The position numbers were made by a program, and so were the translations under genes. From Streptomyces sp. ALI-76-A (GTDB lineage Bacteria > Actinomycetota > Actinomycetes > Streptomycetales > Streptomycetaceae), in assembly GCF_030287445.1 (NCBI RefSeq), contig NZ_JASVWB010000002.1, forward strand, positions 4,092,001 through 4,156,000: a stretch of DNA of 64,000 bases, given 5' to 3'. The notes beneath the pieces were generated by a model, which was given only the letters and a program-made list of their open reading frames with translations, had not been told where the DNA came from and did not search any database. Below, one piece after another: positions 15,388-23,851 of this stretch; position 1 is the first letter of the stretch, and each line of letters opens with the position of its first letter.

Positions 15388-17757
15388 TCAGGTGGTCCTC
15401 GCCGTCCCCGTCCCCTTCTCCGCGTCCAGCGCGTACACGCACCGGTCCTTGCTGCACGCGTACACCACCCCGTCCTTCACGACCGGGGAGCCGGTGATCT
15501 CGCCGCCGGTCGCGAGTTTCCAGCGCAGGCGGCCGTCGTCGGCCTTGAGGGTGTACAGCAGGTGGTCGGTGGAGCCGAAGTGGATGCGGCCCTCGGCGAC
15601 CGCGGGGGCGCCCACGATGTCGCCGCCCGCCTGGAAGCGCCACTTCGGGGTGCCGGTGACGGCGTCCAGGGTGTAGAGCCCCTTGCCGCTGCCCACGTGC
15701 ACGTGCCCGGCGGCCACCAGCACCGAGTCGACGGACGACCGGGCCTCGGTGGCGATGCGCCAGCGGTCGCGGCCGTCGGTGGCGTCGAGGGCGTAGACCG
15801 TGCCGAGGTAGTCGGCGAGGTAGATGCCGCCGCCGGTCACCGCCGGGCCCGGCACGAAGGTCGGCGGGCACAGGAAGACCGCCGGTGCCTCGAAGTGCCA
15901 GCGGACGTGACCGCCGGCCGCGTCCAGCGCCAGCACGCGGGTCCCCGCGGACACGTACACGTAGCCGTCCTGGCCCGGCGTCATCCGTACCGGCACCTGG
16001 CCGCAGGAGGCCGCGTCGCCGATCGGGTACGACCAGCGCTCGTCGCCCGTGCGGGCGTCCAGGGCGCGCAGCCGGGCGTCCTGCCAGACGTACACCGTGC
16101 CCTCGTGCAGGGCCGGGCCCGCCTCCAGGGACTCGAAGTCCGTCTGGCAGCCGGTGATCTCCCACAGCTTCTGGCCGTTGGAGGCCTCCCAGGCCTGGAC
16201 CCCGCCGCCGCGGGTGCCGGTGATCACGGTGCCCCGTTCGGCCTTCAGGGAGTACACCCACGCTTCGGTGGACAGCCGCCACAGGTCGCCGCCCTCACGG
16301 GCGTCGAGGGCGAACAGGGTGGGTCCGTCGGAGGCGTGGACACGGCCGTCCGCGACCGCCATCGACCAGGCCACGTCCCGCGTCTTGAAGCGGCGGCGCC
16401 CGGTGGCCACGTCCAGGGCGTGCACCTCGAAGGAGGTGACGTAGACCAGGTCACCGGCCACCGACGGGGTGCCCCAGACATCGTTCGACATGCGGAAACG
16501 CCAGGGCCGCCAGCCGCTCGCCGTCTCCGGGGGCGGCGCGGGGACCGCGGGTACGGCGGGGCCCACGGCGGGTTCCGTGCCGTTGACGCCGGGGCGGGGC
16601 CTGGACCAGGAGGCGACCAGGCCGGCCTCCGGCGGGGGCGCCTTCACGGCGGCGGCGCGGGCGTCGGCGACGCGCGGTCCGGGCCCGATCGGCACCTGGG
16701 CGCCCGCGAGGCGTACCGGGCCGGTGTCGGGGGCGCCGACGGAGACGGGCGGTGCGGACAGCGGGGACGGCACCGGGCCGGGACCGGGCGCCGGGACGAC
16801 GGGGTCGTGGGACGGCGGGGGCGGCAGGGCCCGGCCGCTGTGCGCCGGTTTCGGCGCCGGACGGCCGCCGCGGCGCGTCTCGATCATCGCCACCGCCCGT
16901 TCGGGCAGCCACGCCGACGCCGTACCGCTGTCGTCGGAGCCGGAGCCGAAGAGGTGGGGGGCCAGCTGGGCCTGGAGGTCGGCCGGGTTGGGGCGGGCGG
17001 TCGCCTCCATCTGCATGCAGGACTCGATGAGCGGGCGCAGCTCGTCCGGGAGGCCTTCGAGGTCCGGGCCCTCGCGCAGCAGCATGAAGACCGTCTCGAC
17101 CGGGTTGGCGCCGTGGAAGGGCGGGTGTCCGGTGGCGGCGAAGACCAGCATGGAACCGAGCGAGAACACGTCGCTCGCGCCGGTGACGCTGCGGGAGTCC
17201 TTCGCCTGCTCGGGGGACATGTAGGCGGGGGTGCCGACGGCGACGTTCGTCATCGTCAAACGGGTGTTCGAGACGCCGGACGCGATACCGAAGTCGATCA
17301 CCCGGGGGCCGTCCTCGACCACGAGGACGTTGGACGGCTTCAGGTCCCGGTGCACCAGCCCGGCACCATGGATCGACTGCAACGCCTCCGCGACCCCGGC
17401 CGCCAGCCAGCGCACCGCCTGGGCCGGCAGCGGCCCGCACTCGTTCACTATTTCCTCGAGCGAGGGCGCGGGGACGTACGCGGTGGCCAGCCACGGCACC
17501 GCCGCGCGGGGATCGGCGTCGACCACGGCCGCCGTGTAGAAGCCGGAGACCGCGCGGGCGGCCTCCACCTCCCGGGTGAAGCGGACGCGGAAGAGCTGGT
17601 CCTCGGCGAGCTCCGTGCGGACCGTCTTGATCGCCACGCGCCGGCCGGACGCCGAGCGCGCGAGATAGACCAGCCCCATGCCGCCGGCGCCCAGCCGTCC
17701 CAGCACCTCGAACGGCCCGATCCGCCGCGGATCGTGCTGCGTCAGCTGATCCACCAC
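15388..17757 (-). CDS. afsK: AfsK serine/threonine protein kinase with PQQ-like beta-propeller, 789 aa
   Basis: The kinase that phosphorylates AfsR and, in Streptomyces, also DivIVA at hyphal tips. The kinase domain covers about residues 13-265: glycine loop LGAGGMGLVY, catalytic Lys in VAIKTV, HRDLKPSN, DFGIASG and activation loop ending GTPAYMSPE. The activation-loop threonines (NTRLTMTN) correspond to the autophosphorylated T168 region reported for S. coelicolor AfsK. A Pro/Ala/Gly-rich linker follows, then repeated WxF/WRF-type PQQ blades (GDERWSYP, GHVRWHFE, GRDRWRIA, GTPKWRFQ, GRLRWKLA) to the end. I chose GTG at 17757, ten bases after GGAGG; the open frame continues to 17796. No transmembrane helix is apparent. 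Confidence 0.94.
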   Translation of the reverse strand: MVDQLTQHDPRRIGPFEVLGRLGAGGMGLVYLARSASGRRVAIKTVRTELAEDQLFRVRFTREVEAARAVSGFYTAAVVDADPRAAVPWLATAYVPAPSLEEIVNECGPLPAQAVRWLAAGVAEALQSIHGAGLVHRDLKPSNVLVVEDGPRVIDFGIASGVSNTRLTMTNVAVGTPAYMSPEQAKDSRSVTGASDVFSLGSMLVFAATGHPPFHGANPVETVFMLLREGPDLEGLPDELRPLIESCMQMEATARPNPADLQAQLAPHLFGSGSDDSGTASAWLPERAVAMIETRRGGRPAPKPAHSGRALPPPPSHDPVVPAPGPGPVPSPLSAPPVSVGAPDTGPVRLAGAQVPIGPGPRVADARAAAVKAPPPEAGLVASWSRPRPGVNGTEPAVGPAVPAVPAPPPETASGWRPWRFRMSNDVWGTPSVAGDLVYVTSFEVHALDVATGRRRFKTRDVAWSMAVADGRVHASDGPTLFALDAREGGDLWRLSTEAWVYSLKAERGTVITGTRGGGVQAWEASNGQKLWEITGCQTDFESLEAGPALHEGTVYVWQDARLRALDARTGDERWSYPIGDAASCGQVPVRMTPGQDGYVYVSAGTRVLALDAAGGHVRWHFEAPAVFLCPPTFVPGPAVTGGGIYLADYLGTVYALDATDGRDRWRIATEARSSVDSVLVAAGHVHVGSGKGLYTLDAVTGTPKWRFQAGGDIVGAPAVAEGRIHFGSTDHLLYTLKADDGRLRWKLATGGEITGSPVVKDGVVYACSKDRCVYALDAEKGTGTARTT

Positions 17758-17910
17758 TTGCCTGCCACCTCCCCGTACGAGCCGCGCCACCCACATATGT
17801 ACGCGACCCCGTGCAGCGTCTCACCACCGCACCGCCGTGGCGGCACGCACCCCGATTCTTCCTGGCCGGGGCGCCGCTGGCGAACCAGAGGACAAATGGG
17901 GTGTCTCACA

Positions 17911-18663
17911 TCAATACGCGATGGCCTGGCGCTCCAGGAGCGCGAACGACGCCCCTTGATCGTCCGTGACGACGGCCACCTTTCCGTACGACGTCGTGAA
18001 GGGCGCCGCCTGGACCCGTCCGCCGAGCCGGCGCACCGTGCCGAGCGCCTCCTCGCAGTCCGCCACCGCGAAGTGGACGAGGAAGTGCGGCGGCATCTCG
18101 ACCGGGAAGACGTCGGAGACCAGCGCGCGGCCGAAGTCGGGGCGCGCCTCCGACCCGAAGAGAGCGTCGTGGAAGAGCCCGCCGTAGAAGGTGTTGGCGG
18201 TCTCGGTGTCCCGCGCGTACAGCTCCGCCCACGCGAACGTGCCCGGCTCGTGCCGGCTGCCGAAGCCGGTGTGGGTGCCCGGCTGCCAGAGCCCGAAGAC
18301 GGCGCCCTCGGAGTCGGTGACCAGCGCGGCCACCCCCAGCTCGCCGACCGGCAGGGGCGCGGTGACGACCTGGCCGCCGGCCGCCCAGACCCGGTCGGCC
18401 AGTCCCTCGGCGTCCGGGGTGGCGAAGTACACCGTCCAGACGGTCGGCAGGCGGCCGTCCGTCTTGCGGGCGAGCGCGGCGACGGGCTGGTCCGCGCGGT
18501 GCGCCCATACGCCGCCGCCGTACGCGTCCCGGAAGGTCCACCCGAAGAGCTCGCCGTAGAACCGCTTGCCCGCCTCGACGTCCGGAAGCTGCGCGTCCAC
18601 CCAGCAGGGGACGCCCTCCGGGTAGACGTCCTCTTCCAACCCCGATGCCCTGTTTTCGGCCAT
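17911..18663 (-). CDS. VOC (glyoxalase/bleomycin-resistance) family protein, two domains, 250 aa
   Basis: Two tandem vicinal-oxygen-chelate domains. The first runs about residues 15-125 (PCWVDAQLPDVEAGKRFYGELFGW), the second about 140-245 (FAWAELYARDTETANTFYGGLF), each ending with a conserved SEGAVFGLWQ or DQGASFALLE strand. Such two-domain proteins include lyases, dioxygenases and antibiotic-binding proteins; none can be assigned here. It is divergent from the TetR gene at 18786 with about 120 bp between, so it may be the TetR target. ATG at 18663. Confidence 0.87.
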   Translation of the reverse strand: MAENRASGLEEDVYPEGVPCWVDAQLPDVEAGKRFYGELFGWTFRDAYGGGVWAHRADQPVAALARKTDGRLPTVWTVYFATPDAEGLADRVWAAGGQVVTAPLPVGELGVAALVTDSEGAVFGLWQPGTHTGFGSRHEPGTFAWAELYARDTETANTFYGGLFHDALFGSEARPDFGRALVSDVFPVEMPPHFLVHFAVADCEEALGTVRRLGGRVQAAPFTTSYGKVAVVTDDQGASFALLERQAIAY

Positions 18664-18785
18664 GCCGCCAACGTAACGGCGTCCTGCGCACCGCGCAGAC
18701 CAGGCACACCAGCCTCCACGCCCCCGCGCACCCCATTTGCAGTCGGCCGAATAGCGCTCCGATCACCCCTCGGTAAGCTGACGTC

Positions 18786-19433
18786 ATGACAGGACAAGTG
18801 CGTACCGTCGACGGCCGCGTGGCCGGCCGGCGTGGGCAGGCGACCCGGCAGAAGCTGCTCGACTGCCTCAGCGAGATGCTCAGCTCCTCCCCCTACCGGG
18901 ACGTCAAAGTCATCGATGTCGCCCGGAAGGCGGGGACTTCGCCCGCCACCTTCTACCAGTACTTCCCGGACGTCGAAGGCGCCGTCCTGGAGATCGCCGA
19001 GCAAATGGCCGCGGAGGGCGCCGGGTTGACCGAGCTGCTCGCCGGCCGTTCCTGGGTCGGCAAGGCGGGCTGGCAGACCGCGCAGGAGCTCGTCGACGGG
19101 TTCCTGGAGTTCTGGCGCCGCAACGACGCGATCCTCAGGGTCGTCGATCTCGGGGCCGCCGAGGGCGACAAGCGATTCTACAAGCTCCGTATGAAGATCC
19201 TGAACTCGGTGAACAACTCCCTGTCCGACGCGGTCGCCGAACTCCAGGACAAGGGCCGGGTCGACAAGGACGTCAACCCGGCGGCCGTGGCCGGCTCGAT
19301 CGTCGCGATGCTCGCCGCGGTCGCCTCCCACCAGAAGGGCTTCCAGACCTGGGGAGTGAAACCGGCCGAACTCAGGCCGAACCTCGCACTGTTGGTGCAC
19401 CTCGGCGTGACCGGGAAGAAGCCGACCAGATAG
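18786..19433 (+). CDS. TetR-family transcriptional regulator, 215 aa
   Basis: A dimeric DNA-binding repressor. The N-terminal helix-turn-helix is RQKLLDCLSEMLSSS with DVARKAGTSPATFYQYF; the long C-terminal domain (DGFLEFWRRNDAILRVVDLG onward) is the ligand/dimer part. The ATG at 18786 lies inside a weak version of the regulon operator: CTGACGTCATGACAG at 18778-18792 has a perfect left half and degenerate right half. This makes it the only candidate in the window for the operator-binding repressor, but its afsK/VOC neighbourhood may simply be core genome. The role is unproven. Confidence 0.9.
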   Translation: MTGQVRTVDGRVAGRRGQATRQKLLDCLSEMLSSSPYRDVKVIDVARKAGTSPATFYQYFPDVEGAVLEIAEQMAAEGAGLTELLAGRSWVGKAGWQTAQELVDGFLEFWRRNDAILRVVDLGAAEGDKRFYKLRMKILNSVNNSLSDAVAELQDKGRVDKDVNPAAVAGSIVAMLAAVASHQKGFQTWGVKPAELRPNLALLVHLGVTGKKPTR

Positions 19434-19456
19434 CCCCGGGTTCGAAGTCCTGTCAG

Positions 19457-19492
19457 GCAGGCGGTGGTTCACCCGTGTGAACCACCGCCTGC
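19457..19492. terminator. Strong bidirectional hairpin between convergent genes
   Basis: A perfect 16-bp stem, GCAGGCGGTGGTTCAC at 19457-19472 and its complement at 19477-19492, around a 4-base loop CCGT. It sits between the stops of the TetR gene and the nitroreductase-fold gene, so it can terminate both. Confidence 0.85.
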
Positions 19493-19526
19493 TGCTGTTC
19501 CGGCCCGGCGGTCCCCCCTGGAGCAC

Positions 19527-19997
19527 TCACCGCCGCACGATCCGGAACAGCCGTATCTCCCGCTCCACCCGCGCCTGGTACGTGGCGTACGGCGGCCAGA
19601 ACTTCAGCACCGCCTGCCACGCGGCCGCCCGCTCCTCCCCCGCCAGCAGCCGGGCCGTGACGGGGATGTCCCGCCCCTTCCAGCTGACCGTGGCGTCCGG
19701 ACGGGCGAGCAGGTTCGCGGTCCAGGCGGGATGCCCGGGCCGCCCGAAGTTGGAGCCGACCAGGATCCAGCTCCTTCCGCCCTCCTCCGGCATGCAGGCC
19801 AGCGGGGTACGCCGGACCAGCCCGGTGCGCGCGCCCGTCGAGGTGAGGATCACGCCCGGCAGCAGTTGCGCGCTGAGCAGCACCTTGCCCCGGGTGAGCC
19901 GGTGCACGGCCCGGTCCAGGGCGGGGATCACATACGGGGCGACCTTGGCGAAGCCCGGGGCCGATGACACCTTCTGGATCACTCGTACGCCGATCAC
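19527..19997 (-). CDS. Deazaflavin (F420)-dependent nitroreductase-fold protein (Ddn-like), 156 aa
   Basis: A split-barrel protein of the nitroreductase/deazaflavin family typified by mycobacterial Ddn, which binds F420H2. Conserved features are LTSTGARTGLVRRTPLAC, GSNFGRPGHPAWTANLLARP and the C-terminal aromatic block FWPPYATYQ. In mycobacteria Ddn lies among sterol-degradation genes. The GTG at 19997 overlaps the acyl-CoA dehydrogenase stop (GTGA), so both are one transcript under the operator at 21367. Probable role: F420H2-dependent reduction of a pathway enone or quinone; substrate unknown. Confidence 0.88.
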   Translation of the reverse strand: MIGVRVIQKVSSAPGFAKVAPYVIPALDRAVHRLTRGKVLLSAQLLPGVILTSTGARTGLVRRTPLACMPEEGGRSWILVGSNFGRPGHPAWTANLLARPDATVSWKGRDIPVTARLLAGEERAAAWQAVLKFWPPYATYQARVEREIRLFRIVRR

Positions 19998-21232
19998 ACC
20001 CTCGCCTCCCGGTCCGTGAAGAGCTGGGCCGCCCGGGCCGCGTGCGCCCGCAGCCGGTGCGCCGGCCCGAACAGCAGCTCGTCGCCCGAAGCCCGCTTGA
20101 AGTACAGGTGAGCCTCGTGCTCCCAGGTGAAACCCGTGCCGCCGTGCAGCTGGATCCCCTCGGCGGCGGCACAGCGGGCCGCCTCCAGTGCCTGGGCGAG
20201 GGCGAGGGCGCCGACCCGCCCTCCCGTCTCCGGCCACCGCCCCTCCCGCGAGGCGCCGCGCACCGCGCCTCCCGGCACCCGCGGCGCGGCCCACGCCGCG
20301 TAGTACGCCGCCGAGCGGGCCGCCTGCACCTGGACGTACACGTCGGCGAGCCGGTGCTGCACCGCCTGGAAGGACCCGATCGGCCGCCCGAACTGCTCGC
20401 GCCGCCGCACGTGCCCGACGGTCCGGCCGAGCACCTCGTCGGCGGCCCCGACGGCCTCGCAGGCGAGGAGTGAGGCGACGGTGTCCCCGGCCCCGGCCAG
20501 GGCGCCCAGCACGTCCGCGCCGTCCTCGCCCAGCAACGCCGCCGCCACGTCCCGCAGCTGGAGCCGCGCCTGCGGCCGGGTCTGGTCCAGCGCGGTCTGC
20601 CGTACGCGGACGAGTCCCTCGGCGTCCCCGGACACGAGGAAGAGCAGGGTCCGCGACCGGGCGAACCCCCCGGCGTGCGCGGCGACCACCAGCAGTTTCG
20701 CGCTGTGCCCGTCGAGCACCTGGTCGACCTGTCCGTACAGCCGCCAGCCCTCCCCCGCCCGCCGGGCCTGCACCCCGCCCGCACGGCCGCCACCGGCCCA
20801 CTCGCCGGCGTTGTCACCGGTCAGCGCGAGGGCGGTGGTGAGGCAGGGACCGGACACGGCGAGCGCGGCGGTGAGCGCGCCGGAGGCGATCCGCGGGAGC
20901 AGCTCCGCCCGCTGGGCCCGCGTCCCCAGGGCGAGCAGGAGGGGGGCGACGAGACCGGCGGTGGCAAGCAGCGGGGAGGGGGCCAGGAAGCGGCCCGTCT
21001 CCTCGCAGGCGAGGGCCAGCTCGGTCACCGAGCAGCCGACGCCGCCGTACTCCTCGGGGAGCGCGAGCCCGGGCAGACCGAGCTGTCCGGCGAGGGCGGT
21101 CCACAGGGCGGGGTCGTGTCCGGCGGGGGTGCCGGCGGCGGCCCGCACCTCGGCGGGACCGCAGCGCTCGCGCAGCAGGTCGCGCAGGGTGCGGCGGATC
21201 CCGTCCTGCTCGGCGGTGAGGTCGGTGTCCAT
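19994..21232 (-). CDS. Acyl-CoA dehydrogenase, beta-type (FadE27/29-like), 412 aa
   Basis: A flavoprotein-family subunit that desaturates an acyl-CoA. It carries ALPEEYGGVGCSVTELALACEE in the N-terminal helical part, a middle beta domain, and C-terminal EQFGRPIGSFQAVQHRLADVYVQ and GIQLHGGTGFTWEHEAHLYFKRA. These last blocks match the partner-type subunit of the heterotetrameric enzymes used for short side-chain or ring CoA esters. No alpha partner is adjacent; the operator-controlled subunit at 42494 is the best candidate. ATG at 21232 after GAGGGG. The 134-bp leader to the operator is GC-rich and without a gene. Confidence 0.88.
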   Translation of the reverse strand: MDTDLTAEQDGIRRTLRDLLRERCGPAEVRAAAGTPAGHDPALWTALAGQLGLPGLALPEEYGGVGCSVTELALACEETGRFLAPSPLLATAGLVAPLLLALGTRAQRAELLPRIASGALTAALAVSGPCLTTALALTGDNAGEWAGGGRAGGVQARRAGEGWRLYGQVDQVLDGHSAKLLVVAAHAGGFARSRTLLFLVSGDAEGLVRVRQTALDQTRPQARLQLRDVAAALLGEDGADVLGALAGAGDTVASLLACEAVGAADEVLGRTVGHVRRREQFGRPIGSFQAVQHRLADVYVQVQAARSAAYYAAWAAPRVPGGAVRGASREGRWPETGGRVGALALAQALEAARCAAAEGIQLHGGTGFTWEHEAHLYFKRASGDELLFGPAHRLRAHAARAAQLFTDREARV

Positions 21233-21366
21233 GGGGCCCCTCTCCTTCGCCGCCGGCGGTCCGCCGGAAGGCCCGCCGGACTCCTGCTCCGCCCTGCTCC
21301 TGCGCCTGCCCGCGCCGCCGGTGTCGCGCTCGCTGCGCGCTTCCCCGGCGTCGCTACCCGCTGGAT

Positions 21367-21381
21367 CTGACGGTCCGTCAT
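21367..21381. promoter_or_regulatory. Regulon operator 6 (CTGACGGTCCGTCAT)
   Basis: One mismatch at the last base of the inverted repeat. It lies in the divergent promoter between the acyl-CoA dehydrogenase (minus) and the thiolase (plus), nearest the minus-strand operon. Confidence 0.8.
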
Positions 21382-21439
21382 ATTAGGGCAGGCGAGGCGG
21401 GGATGCCCAGAGGTACGACATCTCTTCGGCCGTCGCTAT

Positions 21440-21454
21440 CTGATGTACCGTCAG
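21440..21454. promoter_or_regulatory. Regulon operator 7 (CTGATGTACCGTCAG)
   Basis: Ends four bases before the thiolase ATG at 21459 (GTCAGATCCATG). A TAT just upstream may be part of the -10. No Shine-Dalgarno fits between operator and ATG, so the message may be leaderless. Confidence 0.8.
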
Positions 21455-21458
21455 ATCC

Positions 21459-22628
21459 ATGACGCGCTCCCGGAAAGTGGCGATCGTCGGCGTCTCCCTC
21501 TCCGACTGCGGCCGCCTGGACGACGCCACCCCCTATGCCCTGCACGCCCAGGCCGCCCGCCGCGCCCTCGCCGACGCGGGGCTGGACCGGGCGGTGGTCG
21601 ACGGCTTCGCCTCGGCGGGCACCGGCACCCTCGCGCCCGTGGAGGTCGCCGAGTACCTGGGCCTGCGCCCCACCTGGGTCGACTCCACCTCCGTCGGCGG
21701 CTCGACGTGGGAGGTGATGGCGGCGCACGCGGCGGACGCGATCGGCGCGGGCCACGCGAACGCGGTGCTGCTGGCGTACGGCTCGACCGCCCGCGCCGAC
21801 ATCAGGGCGGGGCGGCGGACCGGGGACCTCTCCTTCGGGGCACGCGGCCCGCTCCAGTTCGAGGTGCCGTACGGGCACACGCTGATCGCCAAGTACGCCA
21901 TGGCGGCCCGTCGCCACATGACCGAACACGGCACCACCGTGGAGCAGTTGGCGCAGGTGGCGGTGCAGGCCCGGGCGAACGCCGCGCTGAACCCCGAGGC
22001 CATGTTCCGCGATCCGGTCACGGTGGACGACGTCCTGTCCGGCCCGATGATCGCGGACCCCTTCACCAAGCTGCACTGCTGTCTGCGCTCCGACGGCGGC
22101 GCGGCCGTCCTGCTGGCCGCCGAGGAGTACGTACGCGACTGCCGTACCGCGCCGGTGTGGATCCTCGGCACCGGGGAGCACGTCTCGCACGCCTCCCTGT
22201 CCGAGTGGACCGACTTCACGGTGTCCCCGGCGGCGGTGAGCGGGCGGCTCGCCTTCCGGCGGGCCGGGGTGCGCCCGGCGGAGATCGACTTCGCGGAGAT
22301 CTACGACGCGTTCACGTACATGACGCTGGTGACCCTGGAGGACCTCGGCTTCTGCGCGAAGGGCGAGGGCGGGGCCTTCGTGGAGAAGGGACGGCTCGAG
22401 GTGGCCGGCGGGCAGCTGCCGGTGAACACCGACGGGGGCGGACTGTCGGCCCAGCACCCGGGCATGCGCGGCCTGTTCCTGCTGGTGGAGGCGGTACGAC
22501 AGTTGCGGGGTGAGGCCGGAGCCCGCCAAGTGCGGTGTCGTGACGGGGAGTTGCCCCGGCTGGGAGTGGCGTCCGGGACCGGCGGATGGTTCTGCTCGGC
22601 GGGGACCGTGGTGCTGGGGCGGGACTGA
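21459..22628 (+). CDS. Ltp/SCP-x type thiolase-fold protein (acetyl-CoA acyltransferase), 389 aa
   Basis: A second thiolase-superfamily protein, of the Ltp3/Ltp4-like branch. Blocks: KVAIVGVSLSDCG at the N-terminus, STSVGGSTWEVMAAHAADAI at the usual nucleophile region (with no Cys there), IYDAFTYMTLVTLEDLGFC, KGEGGAFVEKG, NTDGGGLSAQHPGMRG and GWFCSAGTVVLGRD at the end. The HPGMRG block contrasts with HGFN in the 12391 paralogue, suggesting different chemistry. A DUF35 protein at 25434, under the same operator type, could be its partner. ATG at 21459, four bases after operator 7. Confidence 0.87.
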   Translation: MTRSRKVAIVGVSLSDCGRLDDATPYALHAQAARRALADAGLDRAVVDGFASAGTGTLAPVEVAEYLGLRPTWVDSTSVGGSTWEVMAAHAADAIGAGHANAVLLAYGSTARADIRAGRRTGDLSFGARGPLQFEVPYGHTLIAKYAMAARRHMTEHGTTVEQLAQVAVQARANAALNPEAMFRDPVTVDDVLSGPMIADPFTKLHCCLRSDGGAAVLLAAEEYVRDCRTAPVWILGTGEHVSHASLSEWTDFTVSPAAVSGRLAFRRAGVRPAEIDFAEIYDAFTYMTLVTLEDLGFCAKGEGGAFVEKGRLEVAGGQLPVNTDGGGLSAQHPGMRGLFLLVEAVRQLRGEAGARQVRCRDGELPRLGVASGTGGWFCSAGTVVLGRD

Positions 22629-22714
22629 GAATCGGTCCGTCCCGGCGGAACACGTCTGCCACGGCCGGTGTTGTGGTGGTCGACGAACGCCCGAGCCGCC
22701 CGGAGGAGACCTGC

Positions 22715-23140
22715 ATGGCCCTGACCCGTGAAGAGCGCGAGCAGTTCCTGGCCGAGCCGCACATCGCCGCCCTGGCGGTGGACGCGGGAGCGGGGCGCGC
22801 CCCGCTCACCGTGCCGATCTGGTACCAGTACGAGCCCGACGGCACCGTGTGGATCATGACGGCGCGCGACTCCCGCAAGAACCAGCTGATCAGTGAGGCC
22901 GGCCGGTTCACGCTGATGGTCGACCGCGTCGAGCCGACCCTCCGGTACGTGTCCGTCGAGGGCCCGGTCCTCGACACCACGCCCGCCACCGTCGAGCAGC
23001 TGCGGGAGATCTCCGCCCGCTACCTCCCCGCCGACAAGGTGGACGGCTACGTCGACGTCGCCTGGAAGGAGTACGGCGAGCAGGTGGTCGTCCGGATGCG
23101 GCCCGAGCGCTGGGTGTCGTCCGACCTCGGCACGGTCTGA
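22715..23140 (+). CDS. PPOX-class F420/FMN-dependent protein, 141 aa
   Basis: A split-beta-barrel protein of the pyridoxamine-phosphate-oxidase superfamily, size typical of F420-dependent members. It starts MALTREEREQFLAEPHIAAL, with PIWYQYEPDGTVWIMTARDS and RFTLMVDRVEPTLRYVSVEG as the barrel strands that hold the cofactor. ATG at 22715 after GGAGGAG. It follows the thiolase by about 90 bp and may be read through from it, but has no operator of its own. Probable redox or cofactor-binding role; substrate unknown. Confidence 0.85.
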   Translation: MALTREEREQFLAEPHIAALAVDAGAGRAPLTVPIWYQYEPDGTVWIMTARDSRKNQLISEAGRFTLMVDRVEPTLRYVSVEGPVLDTTPATVEQLREISARYLPADKVDGYVDVAWKEYGEQVVVRMRPERWVSSDLGTV

Positions 23141-23166
23141 GGCCCGCGGCACGTGACAATCGGGGC

Positions 23167-23832
23167 ATGGGAACCGATCTTCATCAGCTGCTGAGGTCAC
23201 TGCGGGTGTGGGACCCGGAGGTCACCGCGCTGCCCTCCTTCGACCCGGACACCGCCCCCGGCACTCCCCTGCCCCTCTTCACCGCCTGGTTCGCCGAGGC
23301 CGTCGCGGCGGGGCAGACCGAGCCGCACACCATGTCCCTCGCGACGGCGGACGAGGAGGGCCTGCCGGACGTACGGATCGTGATGCTGCACGGTGCCGAC
23401 GCGGACGGCTGGTCCTTCGCGACCCACGCCACCAGCCGGAAGGGCGGCCAGCTCGCGGCCCGCCCGTATGCCGCCCTCGCCTTCTACTGGCCGGTCCTGG
23501 GCCGCCAGGTGCGGATCCGGGGCCCGGTCACCGCGGCGCCCTCCCTGGAGGGGCAGGCGGATCTGCACGCCCGCTCCACGGGCGCGCTGGCGGCCGCCCT
23601 CACCGGCCGGCAGAGCGATCTCCTGGGGTCCCTCGACGAGCTGGCGCACGCCTCGCGGACCGCCTGGGAGCGGGCGCGGCGCGAACCGGGCGCCCCGGTG
23701 TCCTCCTGGACGCTGTACCGGCTCCGGCCGGAGGAGGTCGAGTTCTTCCAGGGGGACGAGCGGCGGCGGCACGTCCGGCTGGCGTACCGGCACGGGGAGG
23801 GCGGCTGGACCCGGCGGCTGCTGTGGCCGTGA
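23167..23832 (+). CDS. Pyridoxamine 5'-phosphate oxidase-like flavoprotein, 221 aa
   Basis: A PdxH-like FMN protein. The FMN-binding split barrel includes TMSLATADEEGLPDVRIVMLHG and FATHATSRKGGQLAARPYAALAFYWP; the C-terminal VSSWTLYRLRPEEVEFFQGDERRRHVRLAYR matches the PNPOx dimerisation region. True PdxH makes pyridoxal phosphate; this shorter divergent form may act on another substrate. ATG at 23167, 26 bp after the PPOX gene, so the two may be co-transcribed. Confidence 0.82.
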   Translation: MGTDLHQLLRSLRVWDPEVTALPSFDPDTAPGTPLPLFTAWFAEAVAAGQTEPHTMSLATADEEGLPDVRIVMLHGADADGWSFATHATSRKGGQLAARPYAALAFYWPVLGRQVRIRGPVTAAPSLEGQADLHARSTGALAAALTGRQSDLLGSLDELAHASRTAWERARREPGAPVSSWTLYRLRPEEVEFFQGDERRRHVRLAYRHGEGGWTRRLLWP

Positions 23833-23851
23833 GCCGCGCCCGCCGGGAACG

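Noticed and set aside
19440..19462. GGTTCGAAGTCCTGTC resembling a tRNA T-arm and 3' end
   Set aside because: No anticodon or D arm can be built upstream (coding TetR), and the following bases form a terminator stem, so it is chance similarity or at most a tiny fragment.
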